The position numbers and the translations under genes were made by a program. 64,000 bases of DNA, from assembly GCA_024233865.1 (NCBI GenBank), contig JACKPA010000008.1, forward strand, positions 13,501 through 77,500, written 5' to 3'. Below, piece by piece: positions 60,816 through 64,000 of the stretch. The stretch is from Leptospiraceae bacterium (GTDB taxonomy: Bacteria; Spirochaetota; Leptospiria; Leptospirales; Leptospiraceae). Under the pieces are notes generated by a model. It was given only the letters and a program-made list of their open reading frames with translations, did no database searches and was not told where the DNA came from. Position 1 is the first letter of the stretch, and each line of letters opens with the position of its first letter.

Positions 60816-60939
60816 TGGCTTGGTTACATCAATTTCTATAAAATGCTATACGTCAAATTTATTTTCTTAGGGTTTTTAAAAAATGAATGAGATTTGGATT
60901 GAATTTTTATTTATGTAAATTAACAAAGGGGTTTTGGAT

Positions 60940-62010
60940 ATGAAAAAGCATTTATGTCTTTATTTATTGCTATGTCTGTTTTCTAGTTTTATATACTCGC
61001 AATCGCAAAACGAAATTTATCAAGTCGAACAAAAAGATTTTCTTTTTAATCCTTACAAAAACGAAGGCTATTTACAGGGCTGGAATTACTATTTTATAGA
61101 TAAAGATTTAATCATTTTAGCAACGTTTTTAATCAGTAATATGGGTCCTAGAGACTTAAATTGTGGAGTTAGTGTTTTTGTCCAATCTTCTAAAATCGGT
61201 TCGAAATTTCGCACAAAAGAATTTGCTTCCAAAGATTTGGTAGTTGATAAAAAGAAATTTTATGTAAAAATATATAACAATACCATGAAGTATAAAAATG
61301 GTAAATATGAAATCAAAATGCACTTTGATAAATTGAAGCTCTATTTGAATTTTGCTCCTTCGTTTTATGGAGTTTCGTTATCGGGGGGAAAGTTTATTGT
61401 CGAAAAACCGGACAAATTCGTTAAAGCAGATATAGGTTATTCCTTTTCCAAAGTTAGTGGCTATCTTGATAATGAAGGAGAAGTGATTCAATTGAATGGT
61501 CAAGGTGGAATGGAGCATTTAAACACAAATCACGAAGTTTATAAGTACAGCCATAGATGGGAATTGCTAAGGGCTAAAAATAAGGAAGGGTATCAAGTTT
61601 TTACGGGTGGATTTTGGGGTAAGAAAAATTTTCCAGGTGGTTTTTATAGAACTGTTTCCGTACTAGATACTAAAGGAAAAATTATTTTTACGGGAAAAGT
61701 AGCAAAAAATGAAATTAAAACCAATCTGAAAGATAAAAATTCGGGTTACAAAGTTCCCAATAAAGAAATTCTCTCTTTTGCTAATAAAAACAAATGTACG
61801 CTGGAAATTATCAAAGAAAAGCAAATAGGCAGTATAGATATTCTTTCTAATATTTCTGCTTTTTTGCGGTTTGTTATTCGTGTGTTTTTTGCCAAACCAT
61901 ACCAGCTTGCCTATTTTTCAAAAGTTAAACTTGATTGTCCGGATTTTCTTCCTAAAGCGTTTTCTGAAAGCAGGGGAATACAGACATACTATATGATCAA
62001 CCATGAATAA
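60940..62010 (+). CDS. Exported protein of unknown function, possibly lipocalin-like (CrtC/AttH/Svf1 type)
   Basis: This 356-residue protein has a signal peptide (KKHLCLYLLLCLFSSFIYS). The mature part is rich in beta strands: GWNYYFIDKDLIILATFLIS, FYGVSLSGGKFIV, then GQGGMEHLNTNHEVYKYSHR (~190) and FTGGFWGKKNFPGGFYRTVS (~225). The arrangement recalls the double lipocalin-like fold of carotenoid 1,2-hydratase, AttH and Svf1 proteins, which bind lipids, but the match is loose. The ATG at 60940 is chosen over a TTG two codons upstream. It stands alone between the tRNA and a convergent small membrane protein. Confidence 0.6.
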   Translation: MKKHLCLYLLLCLFSSFIYSQSQNEIYQVEQKDFLFNPYKNEGYLQGWNYYFIDKDLIILATFLISNMGPRDLNCGVSVFVQSSKIGSKFRTKEFASKDLVVDKKKFYVKIYNNTMKYKNGKYEIKMHFDKLKLYLNFAPSFYGVSLSGGKFIVEKPDKFVKADIGYSFSKVSGYLDNEGEVIQLNGQGGMEHLNTNHEVYKYSHRWELLRAKNKEGYQVFTGGFWGKKNFPGGFYRTVSVLDTKGKIIFTGKVAKNEIKTNLKDKNSGYKVPNKEILSFANKNKCTLEIIKEKQIGSIDILSNISAFLRFVIRVFFAKPYQLAYFSKVKLDCPDFLPKAFSESRGIQTYYMINHE

Positions 62011-62072
62011 GATAGGTAAAGCTAAAAATAGCTTCCCTACAACTAAAAACTTTTTTTAAAAACCGATCGCGT

Positions 62073-62420
62073 CTAATCCTTTCGTTTCCGATTTCGATTG
62101 ATCATAGATACTGTATACATAGCCAGATAAGCTCCTAAAAAAATGGCAATTAAATTCACATTGGACAACTGTTTGGTTTCCCCAATTTTAGGAGATAGCA
62201 GCCACATTACCAAATATCGAATAGGCTCTTGTAAAGTTGTAAAAAATAATAATCCACCCAGGGTTGCAATAATCGTTGCTCCTATATATTTCCCTAGGAT
62301 ATCCCTTTTTAAATAAAAATAAAAGTACCAGGATACTAGGGAAGAAGCTCCTACAAGGAAAATAATATCTACCAGTATCTTCCATGGTTCTAAAACACTT
62401 GCCAACATCATCTTAGACAT
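62073..62420 (-). CDS. Small membrane protein of unknown function (three transmembrane helices)
   Basis: The 115-residue protein has three hydrophobic segments: IIFLVGASSLVSWYFYFYL, YIGATIIATLGGLLFFTTL and LIAIFLGAYLAMYTVSMI, with a basic C-terminus (NRNRKRKD) probably on the cytoplasmic side. No family is recognised. It diverges from aroE, and the 73 bp between the two starts must hold both promoters. Confidence 0.65.
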   Translation of the reverse strand: MSKMMLASVLEPWKILVDIIFLVGASSLVSWYFYFYLKRDILGKYIGATIIATLGGLLFFTTLQEPIRYLVMWLLSPKIGETKQLSNVNLIAIFLGAYLAMYTVSMINRNRKRKD

Positions 62421-62493
62421 GGAATACTCTTCACGATAAATAATCTACTTTTTTTTACTGGAAAGAAGATAAACCTAAATAATCTTAAGCATT

Positions 62494-63381
62494 ATGGCTT
62501 TAACTAATATTAATTATAAAACAAAAATTTTTGGAATCATCGGAAACCCTTTATCTCACACTCTTTCTCCCCATATACACAATGGATTATTTAATGTGTA
62601 TAATTACGATGGAATTTATCTTGCCTTTGAGAAAGAAAATCCGGAAGAATTTATAAAAAATTGTTATAAATTATTTGAGGTAAGAGGACTTTCCGTAACA
62701 ATTCCATACAAAGAAGTTGCCTACCGATTGTCTAGTCAGCAAGACAATGTTTCAAACTACATGCAAGCTTCTAATACCTTACTTTTCCATGATGATGGAG
62801 TTTTTGCTTATAATACGGACGGATATGGAGCCGTTCAAGCAATTATAAAAGGCAATAAGCATTTCTTTTCTACAAACCAAGGTGGTGACATTCTAATTTT
62901 AGGTAGCGGAGGAAGTGCAAAAGGAATTAGTTATGCTTTATTAAAAGAGGGGATAGGAAATAGAAAAGTTCTAATTTCCGGTAGAAATTCTGAGACCGGA
63001 GTTGATCTGCAAAACAAACTGAATTCCATCCAAAATGGTGTTTCTCAATTCGTTTCATTAACGGATGTACAAAATCATAAAAATGACATAGAACTTATTA
63101 TTAATACAACTCCTGTGGGTATGGCTGGAAGACCAAGAACTTATATATTACCTAGCAACTTTATTACTAAAAAACAGATGGTTTTTGATATCGTTTACAA
63201 TCCGATTCGAACCGAATTGGCAGAAATTGCAAGCAAAGCAGGGGCGGTTGTTGTTCCTGGTTATGAAATGCTCATTTACCAGGCTATGCGACAGTTTTTC
63301 TTATTTACAGGCATTAATCCAGATAAAGCAAAAGTTTCCAAGGTTAGAAAATGGGTTGAAATAAAATTGGAAGGGAAATAA
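62494..63381 (+). CDS. aroE: Shikimate dehydrogenase
   Basis: AroE reduces 3-dehydroshikimate to shikimate with NADPH in the aromatic amino-acid pathway. The 295-residue protein has GNPLSHTLSPHIHN (residues 17–30, substrate-binding serines), SVTIPYKE with catalytic Lys73, YNTDG with Asp109, and the NADP-binding ILGSGGSAKGISYAL (~135). VFDIVYNPIRTEL and PGYEMLIYQAMRQF near the C-terminus are further family marks. Length is normal. Confidence 0.96.
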   Translation: MALTNINYKTKIFGIIGNPLSHTLSPHIHNGLFNVYNYDGIYLAFEKENPEEFIKNCYKLFEVRGLSVTIPYKEVAYRLSSQQDNVSNYMQASNTLLFHDDGVFAYNTDGYGAVQAIIKGNKHFFSTNQGGDILILGSGGSAKGISYALLKEGIGNRKVLISGRNSETGVDLQNKLNSIQNGVSQFVSLTDVQNHKNDIELIINTTPVGMAGRPRTYILPSNFITKKQMVFDIVYNPIRTELAEIASKAGAVVVPGYEMLIYQAMRQFFLFTGINPDKAKVSKVRKWVEIKLEGK

Positions 63382-63419
63382 AGAGTTTAAAACATAAGTA
63401 GTCAAGCAAAAGAAATTAT

Positions 63420-63475
63420 AAAGTACTACAGGCTTCCAGCCTGTAAATCACAGTCAAGATGACTGTGATACTTTT
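63420..63475. repeat. Cloverleaf-like palindromic repeat (REP-like), copy 2
   Basis: AAAGTAC … ATACTTT enclose ACAGGCT-TCC-AGCCTGT and CACAGTCA-AGA-TGACTGTG. Relative to the copy at 12.3 kb the second hairpin has C-to-T and G-to-A on opposite arms, so pairing is kept. It again lies between converging genes (aroE and psd). Confidence 0.75.
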
Positions 63476-63517
63476 ACTAAAAATTATCTACGAAAACTCT
63501 AATGAACTCAACTTTAT

Positions 63518-64000
63518 CTAAATCTCTAAATTTGCATTTTTAAAAAGGGCGACAGTAGAACCATAGGTTTGTTTTCCGTCTTTTTCCATATTTACCAAAT
63601 CTACCGTATCCGTTTCAAAAACGAGTATGACCGTTGAACCCATTTCAAATCGTCCAAGTTCTGCTCCCTTTTGGATCATTATATCTACATTGCTGTATTC
63701 CACTTCTTTGGGTAGACGTATCCATGAATTAGTGACAATTTTCATATCATAAGTTACTCGAATTTTACCAACATTGGATGCGCCCACTTTCACAACGGCT
63801 ATTTTGCCGTATTGAGTTTGGATAAATGTTATCAACCTTTCGTTTTTAGGGTACAAGCCAGTAATTTTTAGGGCTGCCAGATCGTTTACGGGAAATAGCT
63901 TCCCAGGTTCGTAGTAATAGCCTAAAATTTTTCCATGAAAAGGAGAATGGATTCTGTGATAGTCTTGAGGAGAAAGGTAGAACGTGATAAATTTACCATT
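63518..64000 (-). CDS. psd: Phosphatidylserine decarboxylase, 5' part outside window
   Basis: The frame is open to the window edge (161 codons visible). It has YLSPQDYHRIHSPFHGKI, then PGKLFPVN, LYPKNERLITFIQTQYGKIA, VVKVGASNVGKI and FEMGSTVILVFE. The Ser of the GST motif is the site where the pro-enzyme cleaves itself and forms the pyruvoyl group. The enzyme converts phosphatidylserine to phosphatidylethanolamine in the inner membrane. An internal ATG at 63856 lies within the domain and is not the true start. Confidence 0.94.
   Translation of the reverse strand, partial: NGKFITFYLSPQDYHRIHSPFHGKILGYYYEPGKLFPVNDLAALKITGLYPKNERLITFIQTQYGKIAVVKVGASNVGKIRVTYDMKIVTNSWIRLPKEVEYSNVDIMIQKGAELGRFEMGSTVILVFETDTVDLVNMEKDGKQTYGSTVALFKNANLEI

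Noticed and set aside
63518..63856. A stand-alone 112-residue gene starting at the ATG at 63856
   Set aside because: The frame continues upstream with conserved psd motifs to the window edge, so this ATG is internal.

Overview
The window is low-GC DNA that most resembles a spirochaete of the Leptospira group. The grounds are family-level: an rpsU–yqeY–dnaG–rpoD operon, lpxB (an LPS-type outer membrane), two long lipoproteins built of bacterial Ig-like (Big_2) repeats as in Leptospira Lig proteins, a FecR-domain protein, a DUF1566 protein with putative-Ig repeats, and 7TM-type sensor kinase signalling. No rRNA or marker tree can be run here, so the placement is an inference.

Layout. 1–5.9 kb: two minus-strand genes for 2-oxoacid:ferredoxin oxidoreductases (a giant one-chain enzyme and a KorA-type subunit cut by the window edge). 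6–11 kb: a signalling operon with a membrane histidine kinase, a LuxR-type response regulator, a HATPase protein and a class III nucleotide cyclase fused to a hemerythrin. 11–20 kb: an AT-rich accessory island with a truncated PLD/helicase gene, a 1127-residue protein joining a NACHT-like NTPase to an OLD/AAA_15-type ATPase, a small PD-(D/E)XK-like protein, a truncated transposase, and an IS1182-type element that has cut a lipoprotein gene. 20–27 kb: two Rpn/YhgA-like nucleases, a DUF433/DUF5615 toxin–antitoxin pair, a rearranged putative-Ig/DUF1566 gene with a 247-bp duplicated cassette, and a FecR protein. 27–32 kb: a surface-glycan cluster (glycosyltransferase, DUF4214, Wzt-type ABC ATPase, DUF115). 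33–35 kb: dsbD. 35–47 kb: two paralogous 12-repeat Big_2 lipoproteins, the first broken by clustered indels, the second intact with a vWA domain, separated by a Uma2 gene and a gene remnant. 47–50 kb: lpxB and a 5'-nucleotidase. 50–57 kb: macromolecular synthesis operon with a tandemly duplicated rpoD. 57–64 kb: a VapBC-like pair, a 2-hydroxyacid dehydrogenase, rdgB, a STAS protein, tRNA-Leu, aroE and the end of psd.

The best candidate for an undescribed system is at 12.4–16.3 kb: a NACHT-like STAND module and an OLD/AAA_15 ATPase in one reading frame, with a perfect ribosome-binding site and ATG preserved at the internal junction, followed by an overlapping small nuclease-like gene. The tandem rpoD pair, the cyclase–hemerythrin fusion, the C-terminal RPENRP–TM–basic tails of the Big_2 proteins and a twice-occurring cloverleaf-like repeat with compensatory changes also deserve a second look.
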